Source of the DNA: DASVDE01 sp036381235
GTDB taxonomy: Bacteria; Actinomycetota; Thermoleophilia; Solirubrobacterales; 70-9
Length of the DNA: 64,000 bases
Assembly: GCA_036381235.1 (NCBI GenBank)
Contig: DASVDE010000017.1
Location: 1 to 64,000 of the forward strand
Direction: 5' to 3'
Within the stretch, counting starts at the first letter, position 1; every line of letters begins with the position of its first letter. Below, piece by piece: positions 16,279-23,697 of the stretch. The position numbers and the translations under genes are program-made. The notes beneath the pieces are model-generated. The model saw only the letters and a list, made by a program, of their open reading frames with translations. It did not search any database and was not told where the DNA came from.

Positions 16279-17847
16279 ATGAAGTCCGAGGGCCCCGGAC
16301 GCGCAGGCCTCGTTCTCGCCGCCCTGATCCTCGTCGCCGCGGTCGCCAACCTCAACCTCGCGGTCGCCAACGTCGCCCTGCCGGACATCGGCAAGGCTTT
16401 CAACGCGGGACAGACGACGCTCAACCTGGTTGCCGTCGGCTACTCCCTGGGGCTGGCGACCTCGGTCCTCTACCTCGGCGCGCTTGGCGACCGCCACGGC
16501 CGCAAGATGATGCTGCTCCTCGGCATGGGGCTCTCGATCCCGGCCTCGCTGCTGGCCGGGCTCGCTCCCTCGATCGGCGTGCTGTTCGCCGCCCGGGTGC
16601 TCGGCGGCGTCGCCGCCGGCATGGCCTTCCCGACCACGCTGGCGCTGATCACGGCGCTCTGGGACGGGCCTGCCCGAACCAGGGCGATTGCGCTGTGGTC
16701 GGCAATCGGCGGCGCGATCGCCTCGCTCGGGCCGCTTCTCTCCGGCGCCCTGCTCGAGCACTTCGACTGGGGCTCGGTCTTCCTCGTAACCCTGCCGCTG
16801 GCGGCGCTCGCCCTCTACCTGGCCTGGCGCTACGTCCCCTCCCATGTCAACGAGACCACCGACCCCGTCGACAACCTCGGCGGCGTCCTCTCGATGCTGC
16901 TGGTGGCGGCGCTGGTGTTGGGCATCAACCTCGCGCCGGTGCCGGGCGAGGGAGCCTTGGCGATCGGCCTCGGCCTGGTCGCGCTGGCGGCGACGGGCGC
17001 CTTCGTCATCCGCCAACGGCGGGCGCGCGCGCCGCTCTATGACCTCGAGGTGGCGGGGCGGCGCATCTTCTGGGTAGCCGCCTGTGCCGGGATCATCGTC
17101 TTCGGCTCGCTGATGGGGGCGATGTTCATCGGCCAGCAGTTTCTCCAAAACGTGCTCGACTACTCGACCCTCGACTCGGGCTTGGCAATTCTGCCCGCGG
17201 CGGCGCTGATGGTCGTCGTCGCACCCCGCTCGGCGAAGCTGGTCGAGGCGCGGGGAGCGCGCTTCACGCTGTTGGTCGGCTACGTCTTCTGCGTGCTCGG
17301 CTTCCTCACCATGCTGCTGCTCTGGAAGCAGGGGATCTCCTACTGGAAGGTCGGGCTCGGCTATGCGCTGATCGGGGTCGGGGTCGGCTTCGCCGGCACG
17401 CCCGCCTCGCACTCGCTGACCGGATCGGTGCCGGTCAAGCGCGCCGGGATGGCATCGGGCACCGCCGATCTGCAGCGGGACCTCGGCGGGGCGATCATGC
17501 AGTCGATCTTCGGCGCCCTGCTGACCGCCGGATACGCCGCCGCGTTCTCCTCCCAGCTCGCGGCCTCTCCCAACGGCGGCAACGCCTCCGAGAACGTCCA
17601 GGGCGAGCTGACCAAGTCCTTCTCCAGCGCCGCCGACCTCGCCGACCAGTACCCGCAGTACTCCAACCAGATCATCGCCGCGGCGAAGACCTCGTTCCTG
17701 CAGGGCGATGAGTGGGCCTATGCCGCCGGCATCGTCGCGATCGCGCTGGGCGCGGCGCTGGTCTTCTTCGGCTTCCCGAAGCGCGACCGGGAACGTGAGC
17801 TGTTGTCCGAGTACCGGGCCGAGGATGGCGAGGCGGAGCCCGCCTGA
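16279..17847 (+). CDS. MFS transporter, DHA2 (14-TM) type
   Basis: A 522-residue major facilitator with about 14 membrane segments, length typical of the DHA2 drug:H+ antiporter family. The loop after TM2 reads YLGALGDRHGRKMMLLLGM, the conserved family-specific motif A, and the early segment NLNLAVANVALPDIGKAF matches the typical ANVALPxI motif of DHA2 exporters. A large soluble loop near the C-terminus precedes the last helix. ATG 16279 is chosen because the upstream frame is not conserved in character. Substrate cannot be assigned; no linked regulator is visible. Confidence 0.9.
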   Translation: MKSEGPGRAGLVLAALILVAAVANLNLAVANVALPDIGKAFNAGQTTLNLVAVGYSLGLATSVLYLGALGDRHGRKMMLLLGMGLSIPASLLAGLAPSIGVLFAARVLGGVAAGMAFPTTLALITALWDGPARTRAIALWSAIGGAIASLGPLLSGALLEHFDWGSVFLVTLPLAALALYLAWRYVPSHVNETTDPVDNLGGVLSMLLVAALVLGINLAPVPGEGALAIGLGLVALAATGAFVIRQRRARAPLYDLEVAGRRIFWVAACAGIIVFGSLMGAMFIGQQFLQNVLDYSTLDSGLAILPAAALMVVVAPRSAKLVEARGARFTLLVGYVFCVLGFLTMLLLWKQGISYWKVGLGYALIGVGVGFAGTPASHSLTGSVPVKRAGMASGTADLQRDLGGAIMQSIFGALLTAGYAAAFSSQLAASPNGGNASENVQGELTKSFSSAADLADQYPQYSNQIIAAAKTSFLQGDEWAYAAGIVAIALGAALVFFGFPKRDRERELLSEYRAEDGEAEPA

Positions 17848-17852
17848 TTTCT

Positions 17853-18026
17853 CTAGCTGGTCGCCAGGCCGATGGCGAGCAGCGGGAAGGCCACCATCGC
17901 GCCGAGATAGGCGCCGATCGCCAACCCGGTGCGGGCGCCTGTCGTGCGCGATTTGGCACCCGCGATCAGCCCCAGGAGGAGGCAAAATGCGGCGATGCCG
18001 AGGCCGAGCCAGAAGACGGGAGGCAT
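17853..18026 (-). CDS. Small two-helix membrane protein
   Basis: A 57-residue frame (MPPVFWLGLG...AIGLATS) with two hydrophobic helices separated by a short basic turn (AKSRTTGARTG), ending in TAG at 17853. It sits 5 bases from the convergent MFS stop and is divergent from the phosphoesterase gene. It is too short for firm family assignment, but the membrane pattern and good fit in an otherwise empty gap make it a plausible real gene. Confidence 0.5.
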   Translation of the reverse strand: MPPVFWLGLGIAAFCLLLGLIAGAKSRTTGARTGLAIGAYLGAMVAFPLLAIGLATS

Positions 18027-18073
18027 AAGCGGCCGCGAGCCTATCGAACCGGGGCAGCGGTTAGGTTTTGGGC

Positions 18074-18670
18074 GTGCGGATTCTCGCCTTCAGCGACTTG
18101 CACCGTGACCTGAGCCAGGCCGCGACGCTGGTTGAGATGGCGGCGGACGCCGACGTGGTGATCGGCGCCGGCGACTTCGCCTCCGTGCACGAGGGCCTGG
18201 AGGAGACGATCGGGGCGCTGTCCGCGATCGAGGCGCCAACCGTCCTCGTCCCGGGCAACAACGAGACCGAGGAGGCCCTGCGCGAGGCGGCAGCCGGCTG
18301 GGAGGCCGCGACGGTCCTGCACGGCGCCGGCACCGCGATCGACGGCATCGACTTCTTCGGCCTCGGAGCGGGCATCCCGGTCACCCCCTGGGACTGGAGC
18401 TTCGATCTCGACGAGGAGACCGCGGCCGAAATGCTCGCCACCTGCCCGCAGGGCGCCGTCCTCGTTCTGCACTCTCCGCCGCAGGGACACTGCGACGCGG
18501 GCGGTGGGGGTATGCACTTCGGCAGCGAGGCGTTGCTGCGCGCGATCGAGGAGCGTTCGCCGCGCCTAGCGGTCTGCGGTCACATTCACGAATCGTGGGG
18601 TTGTGAGAGCCAGGTCGGAGAAACGCCGGTCCGCAACCTCGGGCCCGGCGGCACCTGGCTCGAGGCATAG
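18074..18670 (+). CDS. Metallophosphoesterase (calcineurin-like)
   Basis: A 198-residue calcineurin-fold phosphoesterase. The metal-binding motifs appear in order: SDLH near the start, GAGDFA, PGNNET (replacing GNHE), VLHSPP and GHIHE. The size fits the small YfcE/MPPED-like group whose members act on phosphodiesters or nucleotides. GTG 18074 gives MRILAFSDLH, the usual family start; TTG 18068 would add two residues. Convergent with the response-regulator gene, 19 bases apart. Substrate not predictable. Confidence 0.85.
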   Translation: MRILAFSDLHRDLSQAATLVEMAADADVVIGAGDFASVHEGLEETIGALSAIEAPTVLVPGNNETEEALREAAAGWEAATVLHGAGTAIDGIDFFGLGAGIPVTPWDWSFDLDEETAAEMLATCPQGAVLVLHSPPQGHCDAGGGGMHFGSEALLRAIEERSPRLAVCGHIHESWGCESQVGETPVRNLGPGGTWLEA

Positions 18671-18689
18671 GCCCCGGGCGACGAGGGGC

Positions 18690-19397
18690 TCAGCCTTCTC
18701 CGTCGCCGCTGTACTTGTAGCCGATGCCGCGAACGGTGAGGACCAACTCGGGCCGCTGCGGGTCGCGCTCGACCTTCTGGCGCAGATTGGAGATGTGGAC
18801 GTCGCAGGCGCGCTCGTCGCCGTCGAACTCGGTCTGCCACAGCTCCTCCATGATCTGGCGACGGGGAAAGACGTCGCCGGGCCGGCCGACGAGCAGGCGC
18901 AGGAGCTGGAACTCCGAGCGGGTGAGGTTGACCGGCTCCCCGCGCACCGTGGCGACATGGCGGACCAGATCGATCGCCACCGGCCCGGATTCGATCTTCA
19001 CCGCCTGCGCCAACGGCGAGCGGTCCAGCTCGCGGCGGCGCAACTGAGCCCGGACACGGCCGAGCAGCTCCCGCACCGAGAAGGGCTTGGTGACGTAGTC
19101 ATCGGCGCCGACCTCGAGCCCGACCACCTTGTCGACCTCGGCGTCCTTGGCGGTGAGGACGATGATCGGCACGGCACTGCGGGAGCGGACGTCGCGACAG
19201 ATGTCGAGGCCGCTGGGGCCGGGCATCATGATGTCGAGGATGAGGAGGTCGTAGGGGATGCCGTTGCCGAGCATCTCGCTCGCCTCCTCGCCGTCGGCGG
19301 CGGCGCTCACCTCGAAGCCCTCCTGGGCGAGGGCATAGCCGACCGAGTCGCGAACTGAGGGCTCGTCGTCGGCTATCAGTATCCGTCCGCTGCTCAT
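18690..19397 (-). CDS. Two-component response regulator, OmpR/PhoB type
   Basis: A 235-residue regulator with an N-terminal receiver domain (acidic pair DDEPS, phosphoacceptor aspartate in LLILDIMMPG, lysine in VTKPF) and a C-terminal winged-helix domain (ARRSEFQLL-like LTRSEFQLLRLL, DVHISNLRQKVE, VRGIGYKY). It is directly coupled to the sensor kinase upstream by an ATGA overlap, so the two form a cognate pair. Target genes are unknown. Confidence 0.93.
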   Translation of the reverse strand: MSSGRILIADDEPSVRDSVGYALAQEGFEVSAAADGEEASEMLGNGIPYDLLILDIMMPGPSGLDICRDVRSRSAVPIIVLTAKDAEVDKVVGLEVGADDYVTKPFSVRELLGRVRAQLRRRELDRSPLAQAVKIESGPVAIDLVRHVATVRGEPVNLTRSEFQLLRLLVGRPGDVFPRRQIMEELWQTEFDGDERACDVHISNLRQKVERDPQRPELVLTVRGIGYKYSGDGEG

Positions 19398-20698
19398 GCG
19401 ACCGGGGTCGGGCTGGGTTGGGCGACGGGGAGACGCACCCAGAAGGTGCTCCCCTCCCCCGGGACGGAGTGGGCGCCTATCTCCCCGCCCATCACGTTGA
19501 CCATGCGGCGTGCGATCGCGAGGCCCAGGCCAAAGCCCTCCTGCTTGCGGGTCTCGCTGCGGCGGTAGAAACGCTCGAAGACGCGCTCGACCTCGGCGGC
19601 CGGAATCCCCGTTCCTGTGTCGATCACTTCCAAGACCACCTCCTCCTTCTCGCCGTCGCGACGGCCGCGAACGGTAACGGCACCGGGGGGTGGCGTGTTC
19701 TTGAAGGCATTCGTGAGCAGGCCGATCAGCACCTGGCGCAGCAGGGTCGGGTCTCCCTTGGCGGCAAGGTCGGGCTCGACCTCGACGTGAAGATCGAGGT
19801 GACGGGGGACCTCGACGGCCGCAACGACGTCGCGGACGGCGATCGGAACGTCGACCACCTCCGTCTCCCCCGCCCCCACCGACTCGACCCGGGCGAGAGT
19901 GAGCAGGGACTGGGTGAGGCGGTTCATCCGCTCCGCGTCCTCGGTAAGCCGGGCGAGGAAGTGGTCGCGCGCGTCGGGATCGTCCTTGGCCCCGTCCTGG
20001 AGGACCTCGATTGCGCTGGAGATCCCCGCCAACGGGTTGCGCAGCTCGTGGGCGGCGTTGGAGACGAAGTCCGCCTCGGCGAACTCGCGACGCATCTCCT
20101 CGGTTCGGTCACGGACCACGGCGAGGACGGCGCGCTCGTCCGGCAGGGAGCGGGCCTGCATCGAGTAGGCGCGGTCGCCGATCCTGATCGCCGGATGGGC
20201 GGCGAAGCCAAGCTGCGCGGCTCGGCGCAGGTGGGGCACGAGGGCCTCGGCGGGCAGGCCGGAGGAATCGAGCAGCTCGGCGCCGGCGCTGTTGGAGAAG
20301 CGGACGGGACCATCGTCGTCGACCACCATCACCGCGTCGGTGAGCCCGTCGAATATCGCCGCGAGCTTGTTGCGATCGGCGGTGAGAACGCCGAAGCTCT
20401 CCTTCAGCGAGGCGCGCATCGAATCGAGGGCGCGAGCCAGATCGCCGATCTCGTCAGGGCCGGAGACGCTGAGCGAGGCGTCGAACGAGCCGGCCGCCAT
20501 CTGCCCGGCCGCCCCCGCGAGGCTTTTCACGCGGTGGGCGATGGCGACCGCGATCAGGAACCCGGTGAGGATGCCGAGCGCGATCGCCGCGAGCACAGCG
20601 CGCGGGCGGTCGCCAAAGAGATAGACCACGGAGGCGGTGATCAAGCTCACGGCTGCAAACGCCCCTGTCAGCCAGAGGCGCATCCCGATCCTTCTCAT
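19394..20698 (-). CDS. Membrane sensor histidine kinase
   Basis: A 434-residue kinase. Two membrane helices occupy about residues 7-53 with almost no periplasmic loop, so it probably senses membrane or cytoplasmic cues. Next come a HAMP domain, a PAS-like domain, the HisKA phosphoacceptor (SNAAHELRNPLAGI), and a HATPase domain with N-box LLTNAFKNTPPPG, G1 DTGTGIPAAEVERVFERFYR and G2 GFGLGLAIARRM. This order is that of PhoR/ResE-like kinases. Its stop overlaps the response-regulator start; it is divergent from the GT2 gene with 51 bases between. Confidence 0.93.
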   Translation of the reverse strand: MRRIGMRLWLTGAFAAVSLITASVVYLFGDRPRAVLAAIALGILTGFLIAVAIAHRVKSLAGAAGQMAAGSFDASLSVSGPDEIGDLARALDSMRASLKESFGVLTADRNKLAAIFDGLTDAVMVVDDDGPVRFSNSAGAELLDSSGLPAEALVPHLRRAAQLGFAAHPAIRIGDRAYSMQARSLPDERAVLAVVRDRTEEMRREFAEADFVSNAAHELRNPLAGISSAIEVLQDGAKDDPDARDHFLARLTEDAERMNRLTQSLLTLARVESVGAGETEVVDVPIAVRDVVAAVEVPRHLDLHVEVEPDLAAKGDPTLLRQVLIGLLTNAFKNTPPPGAVTVRGRRDGEKEEVVLEVIDTGTGIPAAEVERVFERFYRRSETRKQEGFGLGLAIARRMVNVMGGEIGAHSVPGEGSTFWVRLPVAQPSPTPVA

Positions 20699-20749
20699 GA
20701 GGGTTTACTAACACAAAGCGCCGCCGCTCGTGCGTGGGAGAATCGGCGC

Positions 20750-21478
20750 GTGCGCACGCTGGTGTTCATCCCAGCCTGGAACGAGGAGGACTCGGTCACG
20801 GGCGTGATCGCCGGAGTTCGGCAGTGCCTGCCGGATGCCGACGTGCTCGTCATCGACGACGGCTCGACGGACGGCACGGCCGCCCAGGCACGGGCGGCGG
20901 GCGCTCTGGTCGCCTCGCTCCCCTTCAACCAGGGAGTCGGCGCCGCGCAGCAGACCGGCTACATCTACGCGCTGCGCGAGGGGTACGACATCTGCGCCCA
21001 GACCGACGGCGACGGCCAGCACCCACCGCAGGAGCTGGCCCGTGTTGTCGCCCAGGTGCGCGACGGCGACGCCGACATGGCGGTTGGGTCCCGCTATCTG
21101 GACCCCGACATCGCCGAGGCGGGCGACTACCGCGCGAGCCCGATGCGGGGATTGGGCATCCGCATGTTCCGAGCGATAGTCAGCGCCTCCACCCATCAGC
21201 GATTCACCGACACGACCAGCGGATTGCGCGCTCTCAACCGCCGCGCCATGGCTCTATTCGGCGAGCGCCTCTCCTCGGAGTTCGCCGACGTCGAAGCGCT
21301 GCAGCGCGCGGTGCACCAGGGACTGCGGGTGAAGGAGATCCCGGTGCGGATGCTGCCCCGTGCCGGCGGGGACTCCTTCCTCAACCCCGCGCGCAGCCTC
21401 TATTACATCTACAAGACCCTGGTCGTGCTGCTGGCCGGTCACGTGCGGCCGCGCGGGTCGAATTCGGGAAGTCAGTGA
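20750..21478 (+). CDS. Glycosyltransferase family 2 (dolichyl-phosphate mannosyltransferase-like)
   Basis: A 242-residue GT-A glycosyltransferase. Seen: FIPAWNEEDSVTGVI, VLVIDDGSTDGTA, TDGDGQHPPQEL with the metal-binding aspartates, and GSRYLDPD. This pattern matches the DPM1/polyprenol-phosphate sugar transferase branch. GTG 20750 is the first start consistent with the family N-terminus. The stop overlaps the next gene by GTGA; pairing of a GT2 enzyme with a DUF2304 membrane protein is common, which supports a role in making lipid-linked sugar or surface glycan. Confidence 0.88.
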   Translation: MRTLVFIPAWNEEDSVTGVIAGVRQCLPDADVLVIDDGSTDGTAAQARAAGALVASLPFNQGVGAAQQTGYIYALREGYDICAQTDGDGQHPPQELARVVAQVRDGDADMAVGSRYLDPDIAEAGDYRASPMRGLGIRMFRAIVSASTHQRFTDTTSGLRALNRRAMALFGERLSSEFADVEALQRAVHQGLRVKEIPVRMLPRAGGDSFLNPARSLYYIYKTLVVLLAGHVRPRGSNSGSQ

Positions 21479-21906
21479 GCGCCGGAAGCGCGATTCTGTC
21501 TGCCGCCCAGAGCACCGAGCCGGTGCTGCGGCTGACCACCCAGGCCCGAATAGTGGCCGCCGTGCTGGCGATCGCCTTCATGGTGCTGATCTTCGAGCTG
21601 ATCCGCCGCCACCGGCTGCAGGAGCGCTACGCCATCATCTGGTTCCTGGCCGGAGTCGCGATGCTGCTCGGTGCCGCGTTCCCCCAGGTCCTGGAGTTGC
21701 TGGCGAAGGCGATGGGCGTCCGCGACATCACGATCGCGCTCTTCTCGCTGATCCTCTTCGTCCTGCTCATCCTCTCGCTCAGCTTCACGGTCATCCTCTC
21801 GCGGCAGGCGGGCCAGATCACGCGCCTCGCCCAGGAGAGCGCGATCGAGCGCCTGCGACAGGAGCAAGAGGGCTCAGGCAGCCAAGCGGATCGCGAGAGC
21901 CTCTAG
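21475..21906 (+). CDS. DUF2304 family membrane protein
   Basis: A 143-residue protein with three hydrophobic helices and a basic cytosolic tail. The segment RRHRLQERYAIIWFLAGVAMLLGA is the DUF2304 signature (KxLxxRYAIIW). These proteins usually accompany GT2 polyprenol-phosphate glycosyltransferases, as here, and may help anchor them or handle lipid carriers. GTG at 21475 overlaps the GT2 stop. The 3' end overlaps the convergent holB gene by 33 bases. Confidence 0.85.
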   Translation: MSAGSAILSAAQSTEPVLRLTTQARIVAAVLAIAFMVLIFELIRRHRLQERYAIIWFLAGVAMLLGAAFPQVLELLAKAMGVRDITIALFSLILFVLLILSLSFTVILSRQAGQITRLAQESAIERLRQEQEGSGSQADRESL

Positions 21907-22947
21907 CGCCAGCTCCTCGGAGACGTTGAGGTCGAGGCGGCGGCGGGTGTCCTGGACCAGCTCGGCCGCCCGCCGGGGACGGGAGGGGTCGAGCCCCTCG
22001 GCCGCGGCGCCGAGCTGCTCGATGCGATCCTGGTTGTAGGCGACCTCGGGAGCACCCGAGCCGACCGCGGCGAGGTCGCGGAACCAGTCGGCGGCCAATT
22101 CCAGGCCCAGGTCGAGCACCTCTGTACGGCGCCGGCGCCCCACGCGCTTGGCCTCGTCGGTGACGTCTTTGGCGGAGCGTTTTACGCCCGCCTCCTTCTC
22201 CTCCTCGAGCGCCTCTCGGGTCGCCGCCTCCGCTTCCTTGCCGGCCTCCTCGGCGGTATCGAGCAATCGCCGCCACGACACCCCACCCTCCTCATCCAGC
22301 CCAAAGACGCCGGCCCTGAGTCGCCGCCCAGGCTCCGAGAGCAGGAAGCGGGCGCGGTCGAGGTCGCCGGCGGATAGGCGGGCGGCGGCGGTGATCTCAG
22401 CGGGCTCGCCGGCGCCTTCCAGGGCGGCCTCTATTGCCGGGATCGGCAGCGGCGCGAAGTCGATCGGCTGGCAGCGGGAGGCGACCGTCTCCAGCAGGGC
22501 CTCCGGCTCGGATGTGAGCAGGATCAGATGGGCGAAATCGGGGGGCTCTTCAAGTGTCTTGAGGAGCGCGTTCTGGCTCTCGTCCCGCATTGCCTCCGCG
22601 GCCTCGATGACGAAGACCCGCCTGCCGCCCTCGAAGGGGCGGTAGACGGCCGCCCGGATCACCTGCTCGCGCACCTCCTCGACCAGGTGCTGCGCGCCTC
22701 GTGGGGCGATCCAAACCAGGTCGGGGTGCGGCGAAGGGTCGAGCAGGGCGCGACGGCGGGCGTCCTCGGGGTCCTCGGCCCCCGTTGCGAGGATCTCGGC
22801 CGCGAAGGCGCGCGCGACGGCGCGCTTCCCCGAGCCGCGCGATCCGCGGAACAGGTAGGCGTGGGAGGGGCCGGCTCTGAGTGCGGCCTCGAGCGCCATC
22901 CGCGCTCGGCGCTGGTGCTCGGTGGCTGCCTGAATCGCGTCAGCCAT
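21874..22947 (-). CDS. holB: DNA polymerase III subunit delta'
   Basis: Clamp-loader subunit of the replicative polymerase. The 357-residue protein has an AAA+ N-terminal domain: HAYLFRGSRGSGKRAVARAF is the Walker A region, VFVIEAAEAM the Walker B-like segment, and NALLKTLEEPPDFAHLILLTSEP the SRC-adjacent sensor region followed by TVASRCQPIDF. Zinc-binding cysteines seen in E. coli delta' are not evident. ATG 22947 gives MADAIQAATEHQRRA, a normal start; the longer frame reads through the upstream hairpin. It follows tmk, a very common arrangement. Confidence 0.93.
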   Translation of the reverse strand: MADAIQAATEHQRRARMALEAALRAGPSHAYLFRGSRGSGKRAVARAFAAEILATGAEDPEDARRRALLDPSPHPDLVWIAPRGAQHLVEEVREQVIRAAVYRPFEGGRRVFVIEAAEAMRDESQNALLKTLEEPPDFAHLILLTSEPEALLETVASRCQPIDFAPLPIPAIEAALEGAGEPAEITAAARLSAGDLDRARFLLSEPGRRLRAGVFGLDEEGGVSWRRLLDTAEEAGKEAEAATREALEEEKEAGVKRSAKDVTDEAKRVGRRRRTEVLDLGLELAADWFRDLAAVGSGAPEVAYNQDRIEQLGAAAEGLDPSRPRRAAELVQDTRRRLDLNVSEELALEALAIRLAA

Positions 22948-22963
22948 CGAATCCGCCCGTGTC

Positions 22964-23000
22964 TGGCGACTTATTCGCGCTATAGCCGAATAAGTCGCCA
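22964..23000. repeat. Palindromic hairpin between tmk and holB
   Basis: TGGCGACTTATTCG and CGAATAAGTCGCCA pair over 14 bases around a 9-base centre that itself contains the palindrome GCTATAGC. It fills the gap between the tmk stop and the holB start. It could attenuate or terminate transcription inside the operon, or be a dispersed palindrome. Confidence 0.7.
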
Positions 23001-23007
23001 AGTCTGA

Positions 23008-23622
23008 TCATTTTGCCCGGCTCCGGGCCGCCTCCATTACGTGCTCGTGGACTTCCTCGACGCTTCCGGACGCGTCGACGACCACCACCCGGTCCGAGGC
23101 GATCTCGGCGATCTCCTCGTAGGCCTCGGCCACCGCGCGCTGAAGTTCGAGGCCCTCGGCCTCGAAGCGGTCATCGCCGTCGGCGCGCCCGTGCCCTATC
23201 TCGGGGTCGACGCGCAGCAGGATCGTCAGATCTGGCCAGAGGCCGTCCGTGGCGGAGTCGGTGAGGGAGATCGTCTCCCCCACCCCCAGCCCCCGGGCGG
23301 CGCCCTGGTAGGCGACGGTGGAGTCGGCGAAGCGATCGGAGACGACGTCGCGGCCGGCTTCCAACGCGGGGCGAATAACGCGGGCGGTGAGGTCGGCGCG
23401 GGCCGCGAGGAAAAGCAGCAGCTCCGCGTAGGGGTCCAGCTCCAGCGCCGGGTCGGCCAGCAGCTCGCGGATCCGCTCCGCCGCGTCGGTTCCCCCCGGT
23501 TCGCGGATCAGCAGGGTCTCGGGGCCAAGCGCCTCGGCAAGGAGCTTGGCTTGCGTGCTCTTTCCCGACCCGTCGATCCCCTCAAGCGAAACGAACAAAT
23601 GACGGCTCCAGATCATCGCCAT
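23008..23622 (-). CDS. tmk: Thymidylate kinase
   Basis: Phosphorylates dTMP to dTDP for DNA synthesis. The 204-residue protein has P-loop FVSLEGIDGSGKSTQAKLL, REPGGTDAAERIRELL, the DR motif SDRFADSTVAYQGAARGLG, and LLRVDPEIGHGR in the lid region. ATG 23622 or ATG 23616 are possible starts. It lies between topA and holB in one leftward run, a replication-related cluster frequently conserved in actinobacteria. Confidence 0.95.
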   Translation of the reverse strand: MAMIWSRHLFVSLEGIDGSGKSTQAKLLAEALGPETLLIREPGGTDAAERIRELLADPALELDPYAELLLFLAARADLTARVIRPALEAGRDVVSDRFADSTVAYQGAARGLGVGETISLTDSATDGLWPDLTILLRVDPEIGHGRADGDDRFEAEGLELQRAVAEAYEEIAEIASDRVVVVDASGSVEEVHEHVMEAARSRAK

Positions 23623-23636
23623 GCGGCGTCCTCAGT

Positions 23637-23663
23637 CGCCCAAATAGCGCTGCTATTCGGGCG
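23637..23663. repeat. Hairpin between topA and tmk
   Basis: CGCCCAAATAGC and GCTATTCGGGCG pair with one mismatch around a 3-base loop, in the 75-base gap between topA and tmk. Like the hairpin between tmk and holB it could act on the operon transcript as an attenuator or processing site. Confidence 0.55.
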
Positions 23664-23697
23664 TCCTGCGTCCTTGCCTGGCGCCGCCTGGAACTCG

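Noticed and set aside
16243..17985. 580-residue minus-strand open frame opposite the MFS transporter
   Set aside because: Mirror frame of the DHA2 transporter; no hydrophobic or enzymatic motif of its own.
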